From NCBI GenBank assembly GCA_025463905.1, contig JAODBJ010000193.1, positions 1-33,252 of the forward strand: DNA of 33,252 nucleotides, read 5' to 3'. Origin of the DNA: Actinomycetes bacterium. GTDB taxonomy: Bacteria > Actinomycetota > Acidimicrobiia > IMCC26256 > PALSA-610. The position numbers and the translations under genes were made by a program. The notes beneath the pieces were generated by a model. That model made no database searches. It was not told where the DNA came from and saw only the letters and a program-made list of their open reading frames with translations. Shown in pieces: positions 16,634 through 24,407 of this stretch (the first letter of the stretch is position 1; every line of letters starts with the position of its first letter).

Positions 16634-17500
16634 ATGGCGAAGATCTCGGACATCCTCGCCGGTGGGCCGAGCTACTCCTTCGAGTTCTTTCCGCCGAAGA
16701 CGCCTGCTGCAGAAGCGCAGCTCGAGGAGACGTTGCGCGAGCTGCGGCCGCTGTCGCCCACGTACGTGTCGGTCACCTATGGCGCGGGTGGAACAACCCG
16801 CGAACGCACGCACGATCTCGTCGTCCACATCAATCGCGAGCTCGGCCTCACTGCCATGGCGCACCTCACGTGTGCCGCGCACTTGGAGAGCGAGCTCGCC
16901 GGCATCGTGACGCGTTATCGCGACGCCGGAGTGGAAAACATCCTGGCGTTGCGCGGCGACCCGCCCAAAGACGTAGACCTTCCGCCAACCGAGCTCGAGC
17001 ACGCCTCCGATCTCGTGTCGCTCGTGCGTGGGATCGGCGGCTTCTCGATTGGCGTGGCGGTGCACCCGGAGGGCCACCCGGCATCCACCGAAAAAGCGGC
17101 CGACCGAGCCAACCAAGCGGAGAAGCTCGCGTTGGCCGACTTCGGCGTGTCGCAGTTCTTCTTCGAACCGCAGGTGTGGTTCGACTTTGTCGACGATCTC
17201 GCCGCGCTCGGTGTGACCACGCCCGTCATCCCGGGGATCATGCCGGTCACGAACGTCAAGTCGGCGAAACGCATGGCTGAGTTGTCGGGCGCGGACTTCC
17301 CGGTGTGGCTCGAAGATCGTTTGCGGGCAGTGGAAGACGACCCCGAGGCGATGCACCGCGTCGGTGTGGAGGCGTCGGCGTCGCTCTGCCGCGAACTCGT
17401 GGCGGGCGGGGTGACGAGCTTCCACTTCTACACGCTGAACCGCAGCACTGCGACGCGAGAGATCTACGCCGAACTCGGCTTGAACAGCGCGTCGGGCTAA
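16634..17500 (+). CDS. metF: 5,10-methylenetetrahydrofolate reductase
   Basis: MetF reduces methylene-THF to methyl-THF for methionine synthesis. The 288-aa protein shows the family features: SFEFFPPKTPAAEAQLEETL at the N-terminus, YVSVTYGAGGTTRERT, NILALRGDPPKD (flavin and folate site), FFFEPQVWFDFVDD, PVIPGIMPVTN and the C-terminal HFYTLNRS. Length and order are those of bacterial FAD-dependent MetF. The ATG at 16634 directly follows a leaderless promoter. It ends before the hairpin at 17513-17540. The divergent FrhB-like gene shares the promoter pair, raising the idea that its product supplies electrons to MetF. That link is inference. Confidence 0.95.
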   Translation: MAKISDILAGGPSYSFEFFPPKTPAAEAQLEETLRELRPLSPTYVSVTYGAGGTTRERTHDLVVHINRELGLTAMAHLTCAAHLESELAGIVTRYRDAGVENILALRGDPPKDVDLPPTELEHASDLVSLVRGIGGFSIGVAVHPEGHPASTEKAADRANQAEKLALADFGVSQFFFEPQVWFDFVDDLAALGVTTPVIPGIMPVTNVKSAKRMAELSGADFPVWLEDRLRAVEDDPEAMHRVGVEASASLCRELVAGGVTSFHFYTLNRSTATREIYAELGLNSASG

Positions 17501-17512
17501 AACTCTGCGCGA

Positions 17513-17540
17513 CACGGCCCCGCTCGAAAGCGGGGCCGTG
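17513..17540. terminator. Perfect 12-bp hairpin terminator between metF and tRNA-Ser
   Basis: CACGGCCCCGCT (17513-17524) pairs without mismatch to AGCGGGGCCGTG (17529-17540) around the tetraloop CGAA. There is no T tract. It lies 12 nt after the metF stop and 7 nt past the 3' end of the convergent tRNA, so it can end both transcripts. Confidence 0.85.
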
Positions 17541-17547
17541 CGTCGTG

Positions 17548-17632
17548 CGGAGGGAGTGGGATTTGAACCCACGGTGGGTTGCCCCACAATGGTTTTCGAG
17601 ACCATCCGATTCGGCCGCTCTCGCACCCCTCC
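17548..17632 (-). tRNA. tRNA-Ser (anticodon CGA)
   Basis: The reverse strand folds as a class II tRNA of 85 nt. The 7-bp acceptor stem starts GGAGGGG and pairs with TCCCTCC, with discriminator G73 as usual for serine. The D arm contains GAGAGCGGCCGAATC. The anticodon arm is ATGGT-CTCGAAA-ACCAT, giving anticodon CGA, which reads TCG. The long variable arm (GTGGGGCAACCCAC) and the T arm GTGGG-TTCAAAT-CCCAC complete it. The 3' CCA is not encoded (the next bases are CAC), so it must be added by the CCA enzyme. Confidence 0.96.
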
Positions 17633-17659
17633 GGGAGAAGATTCTAGGCGCGCGGCGTC

Positions 17660-18127
17660 TTATCGGCGGCTGTCGAAGAACCTTTGCAGGAGCGCGGCCG
17701 CTTCGTCCGATCGCACGCCCGGCACCACATCGGCAGTGTGGTTGAGGCGGGGGTCGGCGGCGAGGTTGTAGAGGCTGCCGGAAGCGCCGGCGCGGGGATC
17801 GGCCGCGCCGAACACGATCAGTGGCACGCGGGCCGCCCACGCCGCGCCCGCGCACATCGGGCACGGTTCGAGTGTGACCACGAGTGCGTGTTCATGAAGA
17901 CGCCAGGAACCTGTCGCGCCCGACGCGTCGCGCAGCGCGAGTATTTCGGCGTGCGCGGTTGGATCGTTGCGCAGCTCCCGCTCGTTGTGCCGCGTGGCCA
18001 CGACGCGATTTGTTGGGAGGTGCACGACGACTGCGCCGACGGGAACGTCGTCGTGCTCGAGCGCGTCACGTGCCGCGTCGAGCGCGATACCCATCCACGC
18101 GTCGAACTCCGCGCCGGTGTGTCGCAT
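17660..18127 (-). CDS. tadA: tRNA adenosine(34) deaminase
   Basis: TadA deaminates A34 to inosine in tRNA-Arg(ACG). The 155-aa protein has the cytidine-deaminase-type zinc site: His59-Ala-Glu61 in DPTAHAEILALRD and Cys89/Cys92 in EPCPMCAG. VPVGAVVV and RHNERELRNDPTAH match bacterial TadA rather than free-base deaminases. The ATG at 18127 is preceded by TACTGT at 7 nt, a leaderless promoter. The longer open frame to 18283 is antisense to the next gene and has no homology. It stands just upstream of the tRNA-Ser gene on the same strand, with 27 nt between them, though the tRNA is not its usual substrate. Confidence 0.93.
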   Translation of the reverse strand: MRHTGAEFDAWMGIALDAARDALEHDDVPVGAVVVHLPTNRVVATRHNERELRNDPTAHAEILALRDASGATGSWRLHEHALVVTLEPCPMCAGAAWAARVPLIVFGAADPRAGASGSLYNLAADPRLNHTADVVPGVRSDEAAALLQRFFDSRR

Positions 18128-18140
18128 CGGTCGCACAGTA
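18128..18140 (-). promoter_or_regulatory. Leaderless promoter of tadA
   Basis: The reverse strand reads TACTGT at 18140-18135, then 7 nt, then the ATG at 18127. Confidence 0.55.
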
Positions 18141-18209
18141 CGTCGGCGGTGGCGCAGGCAACGCGAGGGTGTGACACTGCGGGTTTCCGTTGGCGATTGC
18201 AGGAGTGTC

Positions 18210-19676
18210 ATGCGCCGATTCCTCGTGGTTGCGATCCTCCCTGCACTCCTCTTCCTCGCCGGCTGCACGCGGTACGGCGCCACGCTGGCCCGGCCCGAAG
18301 ACCCGGTCGTGATGACCGGTGCGCAGGTACCGGCGTTGCTCGGCCTCGCACCCGATCATGTCGTGGGCTTCGCGTGGGACGGTAACGCGTGGCATCAAGT
18401 GCCGGTACAGGTCGACGAACGCGACCTCGTGAACCCCGCGACGATCCTGCACCGCGCGAGCCCGGCGCATCTGGCGAACGGTTCCGACTTCACGTTCCTC
18501 GCGTACACCCGACCGCAGACGGCGCTGTCGAGCCAGGGGTACTCGTGGGCGCCGACCTACACGCCGCTCGACTCCGACCCGACCCTCGACGGGAATGACG
18601 AAGTAACTCTGCTTGCCAACGACACGGGCGTCGCCGTAGCGGACGGCACGCCGCCTCCGCCGGGCGTCGACGCCACCAAGCGCGCTGCGGTCCACGTGAG
18701 CGATCCGATTGCGTCCGGGCAGGACGGCTACGTCTACCTCTTCGCCGCCACGACGGCGACCCCGAGCGGTGGCGGCACCAGCGGTGTGCAATACACGTTC
18801 TCGCTCGACTCGGGCGACTATCGCGCGACGTACCACATGGGCACGGGCGCGATCTCTCCGAACAACACCGCCGCGGCGAATCCTGAGCACTCGTCGGTGA
18901 CGACACCGAACTATTCGCTGTCGTTCTCCGACCGTTGGCTCAACAACGGGTTGCGAATCACGACCGGAGGTTCCGACGCTGCGAATCTGCTCGAGCGGGG
19001 CCGATACCAGTTCGCGGTTGGCGTATGCGGTCGCAGCGAAGACACGTTCGACTACACCGTGCCGGCGAGCCCGTACGAGGGTGCGTTCATCGCGAACGTG
19101 ACCGGCCCGGTCCGCGCCCTGCGGTCGTACATCGGCGCGAACAGCGGCACGTACACGGCGGAGACCGACGTGTTCTACCCGCAACGCGAAGACGCCATCG
19201 TCAACCTGCGCGTGCATCCAATTCCCGGTGTGATGGGCTTCGACGATCTCGCGACCGGCGTATCGGGGCTGCATTATTCCGACGAGCAAAAGCCCGCCGG
19301 CGTCACCATCGACGGTACGAACGACACGTTGCCGAGCGGTGTCCCCACCTGGCAAATGGTGTCGTCGTCGGCGCACGGTTCGTTCGTGACTGTCCGTTCG
19401 ATCAGCACCAACATTTCAGGTCTCACGCTGAGCCGGTACTACCTCGACCAGAACCCCGCGTCGCCTACTCCCTGCACCGGCGACGCGGCGGCATGGGGCC
19501 AGAACGGCATCCAGATCACGTCCGCGATCGCGTGCACCGACCCGACGATGTCGGCGTGCTCGAACACGCTCACCTCGACCCGTTTGCGGTACTTCGAAGG
19601 CCCGAGCACGACGGCCAAGACCGCGGCGAGCCTGCGCGACCACGCCCTCAATCCCTTGGTCGTGGCCGTGTCGTAG
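18210..19676 (+). CDS. Uncharacterised lipoprotein
   Basis: This 488-aa exported protein is not recognised beyond its signal. The N-terminus MRRFLVVAILPALLFLAGC is a type II signal peptide with lipobox LAGC and acylated Cys19, a substrate for the Lgt encoded at the start of the window. The mature part is rich in Thr, Ser, Asn, Gly and aromatic residues and looks beta-rich (for example VQVDERDLVNPATI, PTYTPLDSDPTLDGNDEVTL), as in carbohydrate- or surface-binding proteins. Four cysteines near the C-terminus (PTPCTGDAA, IACTDP, SACSN) and one mid-protein could form disulfides. The ATG at 18210 follows AGGAG at 18201-18205. The stop is only 2 nt before the promoter box of the next gene. Confidence 0.78.
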   Translation: MRRFLVVAILPALLFLAGCTRYGATLARPEDPVVMTGAQVPALLGLAPDHVVGFAWDGNAWHQVPVQVDERDLVNPATILHRASPAHLANGSDFTFLAYTRPQTALSSQGYSWAPTYTPLDSDPTLDGNDEVTLLANDTGVAVADGTPPPPGVDATKRAAVHVSDPIASGQDGYVYLFAATTATPSGGGTSGVQYTFSLDSGDYRATYHMGTGAISPNNTAAANPEHSSVTTPNYSLSFSDRWLNNGLRITTGGSDAANLLERGRYQFAVGVCGRSEDTFDYTVPASPYEGAFIANVTGPVRALRSYIGANSGTYTAETDVFYPQREDAIVNLRVHPIPGVMGFDDLATGVSGLHYSDEQKPAGVTIDGTNDTLPSGVPTWQMVSSSAHGSFVTVRSISTNISGLTLSRYYLDQNPASPTPCTGDAAAWGQNGIQITSAIACTDPTMSACSNTLTSTRLRYFEGPSTTAKTAASLRDHALNPLVVAVS

Positions 19677-19678
19677 CT

Positions 19679-19691
19679 TAAGTTTGCGCCG
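19679..19691 (+). promoter_or_regulatory. Leaderless promoter of the five-helix membrane protein gene
   Basis: TAAGTT (19679-19684) is followed after 7 nt by the ATG at 19692. It begins 2 nt after the stop codon of the lipoprotein gene, so the downstream pair has its own promoter despite the tight spacing. Confidence 0.55.
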
Positions 19692-20336
19692 ATGACGAGC
19701 GCAGCGCAGGTCGTTGTACCGAGTTCGCCCCTCACCGCGGCGCCATCGGTGGCACCGCCGGTCCCGATGGGCCCGCCGTCTCGACCCGACCTCCAGGTCG
19801 TGCCACTCAAGGGCCTACCGATCGTCGGGCTCATCGTCATCGGCCTCGTCGTGTCATTGGCCGGCAACTGGAACTGGGCGCTCGACTGGTTTCACGTCGT
19901 CGGCGGGAGCCTGTGGACGGCCATCGATCTGTTCGTCGGGCTCATCCTCGGCCCGATCATCGGCCGCCTTTCGTTGCCGGCGCGGGCGGAGTTCACCGCG
20001 CGCTTCATGCCGAAAATGGTGATCATCATGCCGACCGTCGTGATGATGACGCTCGCCGCCGGTTTCCAGTACGCACTGAAGATCGGCAATCTCGAGGCGG
20101 CTAACCCGAACCATAAATGGCTCATCGCTTCGTTCATCGTCGTCGGGGTGATGGCGGTGATCGCGCTCGGTGTGCTCGAACCCGCGAACATCGCGGTGCT
20201 CTTCGAGATGAAGAAACCCCATCCCGACGGCGAAGTGATCGGCACGCTGATGCGTCGCTTCATCTTGACCGCGGGTGTGACCGGCCTGATGCAGGTGGCG
20301 ACGCTCGTCATCATGACGAGAGTGGCGACGCTGTGA
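19692..20336 (+). CDS. Integral membrane protein, five predicted helices (CopD/DUF2269-like pattern)
   Basis: This 214-aa protein has a Pro/Ser-rich cytosolic N-terminus of about 40 residues and about five hydrophobic segments: 43-61 (LPIVGLIVIGLVVSLAGNW), 69-91 (HVVGGSLWTAIDLFVGLILG), 110-130 (MVIIMPTVVMMTLAAGFQ), 143-162 and 190-211. A histidine in WFHVVGGSLWTAID beside a helix recalls CopD/DUF2269-type proteins, but the match is by general pattern only. The function is unknown. It overlaps the next membrane protein gene by 4 nt (GTGA), so the two are translated together and may form one complex. Confidence 0.72.
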   Translation: MTSAAQVVVPSSPLTAAPSVAPPVPMGPPSRPDLQVVPLKGLPIVGLIVIGLVVSLAGNWNWALDWFHVVGGSLWTAIDLFVGLILGPIIGRLSLPARAEFTARFMPKMVIIMPTVVMMTLAAGFQYALKIGNLEAANPNHKWLIASFIVVGVMAVIALGVLEPANIAVLFEMKKPHPDGEVIGTLMRRFILTAGVTGLMQVATLVIMTRVATL

Positions 20337-20770
20337 ACGTCAACTATCCGGTTCCCGTTGTCGGTGCGGTCGCGTTACCGCGCGTCGAGCAGAAGTTCCC
20401 TCCCGTCGTGCCGATCGCGTGCGCCTCGCTCACGTGCGTCGTTGCCGGCGGCATCGTCATGGCTTCCTACGTGCCGCGCCGGCCGCCACTGGCCGCGCCC
20501 ATCGCACTGCTGGCGCTGGGCGTGATCCTTTCGTTGGTCGACGTCGTGATCCTCGCTCGCCTGCGCGGCTTCGCGTGGCGAACGTTCTTCCGCGTCGCCA
20601 AATGGGCCTTGCTCGCCTATGTGATTTCGGCGGGCATGATCGAGTTCGCGTTCGTGCGCAACCACACGCGCGGCGCTCCGCTGGCGGTCGTGACGTTGAT
20701 GCTGGTCGTCTTCGCGCTCGACGTGCCGCTGAACATCGCGTTCACGGTCGCGCGCTACGACTCGACCTGA
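20333..20770 (+). CDS. Four-helix integral membrane protein
   Basis: This 145-aa protein has four hydrophobic segments, starting about residues 24-45 (PIACASLTCVVAGGIVMASY), 51-73, 83-103 and 115-135. No catalytic motif or known family is recognised. The GTG at 20333 overlaps the TGA of the upstream membrane gene in a GTGA junction, and the codons before it belong to a shadow frame. Co-translation suggests it works with the five-helix protein. A hairpin at 20784-20821 follows. Confidence 0.7.
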   Translation: MNVNYPVPVVGAVALPRVEQKFPPVVPIACASLTCVVAGGIVMASYVPRRPPLAAPIALLALGVILSLVDVVILARLRGFAWRTFFRVAKWALLAYVISAGMIEFAFVRNHTRGAPLAVVTLMLVVFALDVPLNIAFTVARYDST

Positions 20771-20783
20771 CACGCCTTTCCGA

Positions 20784-20821
20784 GCGCACCGACGTCGTGC
20801 GTTGCCGCACAGTCGGTGCGC
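20784..20821. terminator. Bidirectional hairpin between convergent genes
   Basis: GCGCACCGAC (20784-20793) pairs perfectly with GTCGGTGCGC (20812-20821). The 18-nt loop can form an inner TGCG/CGCA stem. No T tract is present. It separates the membrane protein pair from the convergent secreted protein gene. Confidence 0.65.
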
Positions 20822-20866
20822 CCGGATGGGCGTTCGCGGAGCGAGATGCTCCAAGCCCGGGGCGGG

Positions 20867-21802
20867 CTACTTCACCTTGATTTTCCCGGTCGCCGTGTTG
20901 TTGAGCGGGATGCCGAGCAGGTTGGCGGAGATCTGCACGGTCACCTTCTGGCCTCCGTGCAGCCCGGGCGGCACCGTGAACCCACCGGAGATGGTCGGCG
21001 GCGTGAACACACCGTTGCTGTAGACGGCGGGCGTCGCCACGATGTCGTTGTCGGCACTGACCACTGTCTTGCCGTGCTTCAAAGTGACGGTGATCGTCGG
21101 CGGCGTGCTGCCACTACCACTGAGTTCACCCTGGAGCTTGTTCAACGTCGAGATCCACCAGTACGTGGTGGCGCCGGGCGCGTCACCAATCGATATGTGC
21201 TGTCCCGGCGTTGCCTTCCGCGTCGACAGCACCATCGTCGGTGCCGGCGGGAAGAGCGGGGCGCCCTTGTACTCGTACGCCGCGCTGGCCGCACCGACGG
21301 TCTTGAAGCTCAAGAGATCGATCGTCGCGAACGCGCAACCGATGAGGCCGGAGTTGTACTGCACCTTCGTCGGCGGGCAGGGCGTGTTCGGGTCGAGCGG
21401 TTGCGTCGATGGCACCGTGTACGTGAACGCGAGGCCGCCCGACAGGTCGGATAGGTGCGTCGTCGCGGTCTGCAGGTCGAGTTCCTGCAGCGCGGCGAGC
21501 AATGCGTTGAGCGCGCCGAGCGACACGATGTTGCCGCTGAGGAGCGGTTCCGCGGCCGGGTCGACCGCCAACGCCAGGCTCGTGCCGACGGTGAGGTACG
21601 GGTGCAACGGCGCGAGGCCGGTGCAAACCACGTCGATAGTCGAACCCGGCTCCACGCCGAGCGCAATCGGCAATGTCCCGCCGTTGAATGTGCAGGCAGG
21701 GCCGGCGGCGGCCGCCGGCGCTGCGGTCGCGATCCCAAAACTTGCGCAACTCAACATGAAGGCCGACGCGACAAGCATCGGCTTCCTCAAACGTCCCCCC
21801 AT
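20867..21802 (-). CDS. Secreted protein of unknown function
   Basis: This 311-aa protein has a Sec signal peptide: MGGRLRKPMLVASAFMLSCA, then SFGIATAAPAAAAGPA, with likely cleavage after an Ala-x-Ala. The mature part starts ACTFNGGTLPIALGVEPGST and is rich in beta-forming and small residues, with several cysteines (ACTFNG, VVCTGLAP, NTPCPPTK, IGCAFAT) that could pair as disulfides outside the cell. No known family is recognised. The C-terminal 100 residues resemble an Ig-like fold (TPPTITVTLKHGKTVVSADN, then GGFTVPPGLHGGQKVTVQIS). The ATG at 21802 follows AAGGAG at good spacing. The open frame upstream to 22078 is antisense to the DUF402 gene and is not coding. Confidence 0.78.
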   Translation of the reverse strand: MGGRLRKPMLVASAFMLSCASFGIATAAPAAAAGPACTFNGGTLPIALGVEPGSTIDVVCTGLAPLHPYLTVGTSLALAVDPAAEPLLSGNIVSLGALNALLAALQELDLQTATTHLSDLSGGLAFTYTVPSTQPLDPNTPCPPTKVQYNSGLIGCAFATIDLLSFKTVGAASAAYEYKGAPLFPPAPTMVLSTRKATPGQHISIGDAPGATTYWWISTLNKLQGELSGSGSTPPTITVTLKHGKTVVSADNDIVATPAVYSNGVFTPPTISGGFTVPPGLHGGQKVTVQISANLLGIPLNNTATGKIKVK

Positions 21803-21904
21803 TTGGGCTCCTTGAATCAGCCTTCGGCATTTTGGACGGTTTGCCCGGCGCCTGTTACCCACGAGTAGCTGAGCCCAAACCACCCTGTCGGCGCAAGCCC
21901 CGCC

Positions 21905-21917
21905 TAGCTTGCACGCC
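21905..21917 (+). promoter_or_regulatory. Leaderless promoter of the DUF402 gene
   Basis: TAGCTT (21905-21910) is followed after 7 nt by the ATG at 21918, which also settles the start against a TTG at 21909 inside the box. Confidence 0.6.
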
Positions 21918-22535
21918 ATGTCCTGGGCGCGCGGCGACCTCGTTGTGCACCGCGAGATCGCGTGGGGGCGGCCGTGGGTCGCCATCCCGGAATTCGTCGT
22001 AGAAGACACCGACGATCTCCTCCTCACGTTCATCGCGCCCGGCGCCCGCTTCGGGTACCTCGACGGTCCGTGGCCCACCGAGAACGGCCTCCACCCGTGG
22101 TATCCGAAGCCCCACTGGGAGGGTCACGGCGTGCTCATCGCGCAGCGACCCGGCGACCCGTACGCGGTGTGGCATTTCTGGGAAGGCGGCCATCGTCGCT
22201 TCGCGTCGTGGTACCTGAACTTGCAGGAACCGTTGCGCCGCAGCGCGATCGGTTACGACACGCAGGACTACGAACTCGACATCGTCGTGCAACCCGACGG
22301 TCAGTGGTTGTTCAAAGACGACGAGAAGATGGAAGCGCGGATCGCGCAGGGCCGCTATTCAGTCGACGAAGTCGTCTCGATCCGCGAGGTCGGCCGGCAA
22401 CTCGGCGACATGCTCGACGCGAAGGCCACGTGGTGGGATCCGGCCCTCGCAACGTGGGAACCCGATCCGGCGTGGATCGCACCGCAGCTGCCGAGTGGTT
22501 GGGAAACGGCGCCGCCGGCGATCGCGAAAACCTGA
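21918..22535 (+). CDS. DUF402 domain protein
   Basis: This 205-aa protein has a DUF402/FomD-like fold, a family of small phosphohydrolases that includes nucleoside diphosphatases. Recognised blocks are VWHFWEGGHRRFASWYLN, EPLRRSAIGYDTQDYELD and IVVQPDGQWLFKDDEKMEAR, where the Tyr, Asp and Lys residues usually bind metal and phosphate. The N-terminal beta strands (WARGDLVVHREIAWGRPWVA) match the family start. It may act on nucleotides or a specialised metabolite. The start is the ATG at 21918. The gene is followed after 34 nt by the kinase-fold gene on the same strand. Confidence 0.85.
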   Translation: MSWARGDLVVHREIAWGRPWVAIPEFVVEDTDDLLLTFIAPGARFGYLDGPWPTENGLHPWYPKPHWEGHGVLIAQRPGDPYAVWHFWEGGHRRFASWYLNLQEPLRRSAIGYDTQDYELDIVVQPDGQWLFKDDEKMEARIAQGRYSVDEVVSIREVGRQLGDMLDAKATWWDPALATWEPDPAWIAPQLPSGWETAPPAIAKT

Positions 22536-22569
22536 GGCGTCCAGGCGCCGGAGCGGTCACCATTCTTTG

Positions 22570-23505
22570 ATGAAGAACGGCGGCACCCATCGCCTGCAAT
22601 GGCCGGACATACCCGTGGAAGTCTGCAGCGGCATCGCGCGTGCGCTCGGGAGTCCGGTGATCGATGCGGCCGGTCAGTCGGGCGGCTACGGCCCAGGGCT
22701 TGTCGCGCGCTGCGTGCTGGCGAACGGGCGTCGTGTGTTCATCAAAGCGGTGTCGCCGTTACAAAACCCGGACTCGGTATTGATGATGCGGCGCGAGGCC
22801 GAGGTCACGCAGTCGCTGCCCGACGACGCGCCGGCGCCGGCGTTACTGCATGTCCTCGACGACGGGTTCTGGGTTGTGCTCGTGTTCGAAGACATCGAAG
22901 GTGCACTGCCCACGATCCCGTGGGACGCGCAGCAACTCGCGCGTGTCGTCGAAGCGATGAATCACCTCAGTCGATTACCAACCTGGTCGGCGTTACCGAC
23001 AGTGGTGGAGCGTTACGGCGAGATGCTTTCCGGCTGGCGGATCCTCGCTGCCGCGGGGCCGGCTGCCGTCAACGAGCCTTGGTGTCGTGACCATCTCGAG
23101 GAGCTGGCCGCGCTGGAAGCGCAGTGGGAAGACGCAGCAGCGGGCGATCATCTCGTTCACGGTGACGTACGAAGCGACAACGTGTTGTTCTCGAACGACG
23201 GGCGCGTGGTCTTCGTCGACTGGTCGACGTCGTGTATCGGCGCACCGTGGTTCGACCTGGTCGCCATGTTGCCGTCGATCGAACTCGAGGGCGGTGGCGC
23301 GCCCGAGTCCGTCTTGCGTTTGGCTGAGTCAGAGCTGGATCCGCAAGTGCTCGTTCCCGTCGTGGCTGCGATTGCCGGTTACTTCGTCGAGCGCGGCCGC
23401 CTGCCCGACCCGCCCGGCTTACCGACCCTGCGCGACTTCCAGCGCGCCCAAGCGCGCGTCACCGTCGATTGGCTTCGCCGCCTGTGGCCAACCGCCGCTC
23501 ATTGA
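22570..23505 (+). CDS. Aminoglycoside phosphotransferase (APH)-fold kinase
   Basis: This 311-aa protein has the choline/aminoglycoside kinase fold. Visible parts are the nucleotide-binding lysine in RRVFIKAVSPLQNPD, VLVFEDIEG (hinge), the catalytic Brenner motif HGDVRSDNVLF with Asp at about residue 199, and the metal-binding Asp at about 217 in FVDWSTSCIGAPWFDL. The substrate is unknown, and such proteins phosphorylate antibiotics, sugars, choline or other small molecules. Nothing here shows a resistance role. The ATG at 22570 lacks a clear ribosome site and may depend on the upstream DUF402 gene. The last 7 bases overlap the convergent membrane protein gene. Confidence 0.87.
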   Translation: MKNGGTHRLQWPDIPVEVCSGIARALGSPVIDAAGQSGGYGPGLVARCVLANGRRVFIKAVSPLQNPDSVLMMRREAEVTQSLPDDAPAPALLHVLDDGFWVVLVFEDIEGALPTIPWDAQQLARVVEAMNHLSRLPTWSALPTVVERYGEMLSGWRILAAAGPAAVNEPWCRDHLEELAALEAQWEDAAAGDHLVHGDVRSDNVLFSNDGRVVFVDWSTSCIGAPWFDLVAMLPSIELEGGGAPESVLRLAESELDPQVLVPVVAAIAGYFVERGRLPDPPGLPTLRDFQRAQARVTVDWLRRLWPTAAH

Positions 23506-24407
23506 CGCGCCGAGACGCGAACCGCGACGACGTCAGCGAGGCCGTTGTCTTCCACGTGTGCGAGCCAGAGTCCCGTCATCCGGGTCGGCGCACCGCTCGC
23601 GCGTTCGCTGTGAAAATCGACGACAGGGACGGGGTCAACGCATCGTGCGCCATCAAGACGCGAGCAGAGCGCCGCGGTGGCGTTTCGAAAGACCCAGGTG
23701 GCAGTTATCTGCACCACGCCGCGGCCATGGTGGATCGCGTCGATCGGCGTATATACGGGCTCACCGGCGCGGGGCAGCAAGTGCTCGATCACCGGAAGCA
23801 CGAATCGAGTTGTGCCGTCACAACTCGCGCCGACTCGCGCCGCGCCCGGTGTGCCGAGTGGCGCGCCCGGTCGTAAGGCAGTAACGCGAATGCGGTTAGG
23901 CGGCTCGCCGAGGCTTGTGTACGCGTACGTGGCCAGCCCGACCGGCGCGGGACCGTCGAGCTTGCGACCGGCTACGTCGTACTTGCTGCCGTCGATCAGT
24001 GCCTCGAAGTCGTTTGCGGAGGGGCACCACGCGACCAACCCGCCAACACCGAACGGACGGTGCGTACCGCGTGCGACCACCACCTGCGGACCGAGCGTTC
24101 GATCGTTGACGACGAAGACCGGCGTTCCGTCGTCAAGCCACGTCGCGATGGCTTTCCCGATCGCCGGCACCGGCAAGTCGCTACCGATGCCTCCCGCGCG
24201 CTCAACCGCGATCTGCGTCGGTTGATGGTTTGCTCGCGTGACCAGAATCGCGCCAGTGAGTGTCGCGAGCGTAAGTAATGCCGACGTCAGGGCGAACAGT
24301 CGTCGGGCTCGGACACGGCGGCGCAGCTGCTGGGGCGGGCGCGGTTCCGCTCGCAACGAGGCCTCGAGATGGTGGACGGCGTCAGCGAGTGCTTCGTCGA
24401 CCTTCAT
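23499..24407 (-). CDS. Single-pass membrane protein coupled to an ECF sigma factor, with a Rieske-like outer domain lacking ligands
   Basis: This 302-aa protein has a cytosolic N-terminus of about 35 residues, one membrane helix (about 36-58, RLFALTSALLTLATLTGAIL) and a large outer domain. Residues 83-160 resemble a Rieske fold: DDGTPVFVVNDRTLGPQVVV, then AWCPSANDFEALIDGSKYD and GRKLDGPAPVGLATY. The usual CxH...CxxH ligands read Cys128-Pro-Ser and Ala-Leu-Ile-Asp, so no [2Fe-2S] cluster could bind. The ATG overlaps the sigma factor stop in an ATGA junction, so it is likely the cognate anti-sigma factor or sensor. Its short N-terminus (VDEALADAVHHLEASLRA) would bind sigma. The fold assignment is inference. 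Confidence 0.7.
   Translation of the reverse strand: MKVDEALADAVHHLEASLRAEPRPPQQLRRRVRARRLFALTSALLTLATLTGAILVTRANHQPTQIAVERAGGIGSDLPVPAIGKAIATWLDDGTPVFVVNDRTLGPQVVVARGTHRPFGVGGLVAWCPSANDFEALIDGSKYDVAGRKLDGPAPVGLATYAYTSLGEPPNRIRVTALRPGAPLGTPGAARVGASCDGTTRFVLPVIEHLLPRAGEPVYTPIDAIHHGRGVVQITATWVFRNATAALCSRLDGARCVDPVPVVDFHSERASGAPTRMTGLWLAHVEDNGLADVVAVRVSARQ

Noticed and set aside
18066-19376. 436-codon minus-strand open frame
   Set aside because: It is antisense to the lipoprotein gene, whose signal peptide and ribosome site are convincing. The composition is Arg/Val/His-rich shadow.
22570-23505. Antibiotic resistance gene reading of the APH-fold protein
   Set aside because: The fold is broad and covers many small-molecule kinases. 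No resistance-specific sequence or mobile context is present.
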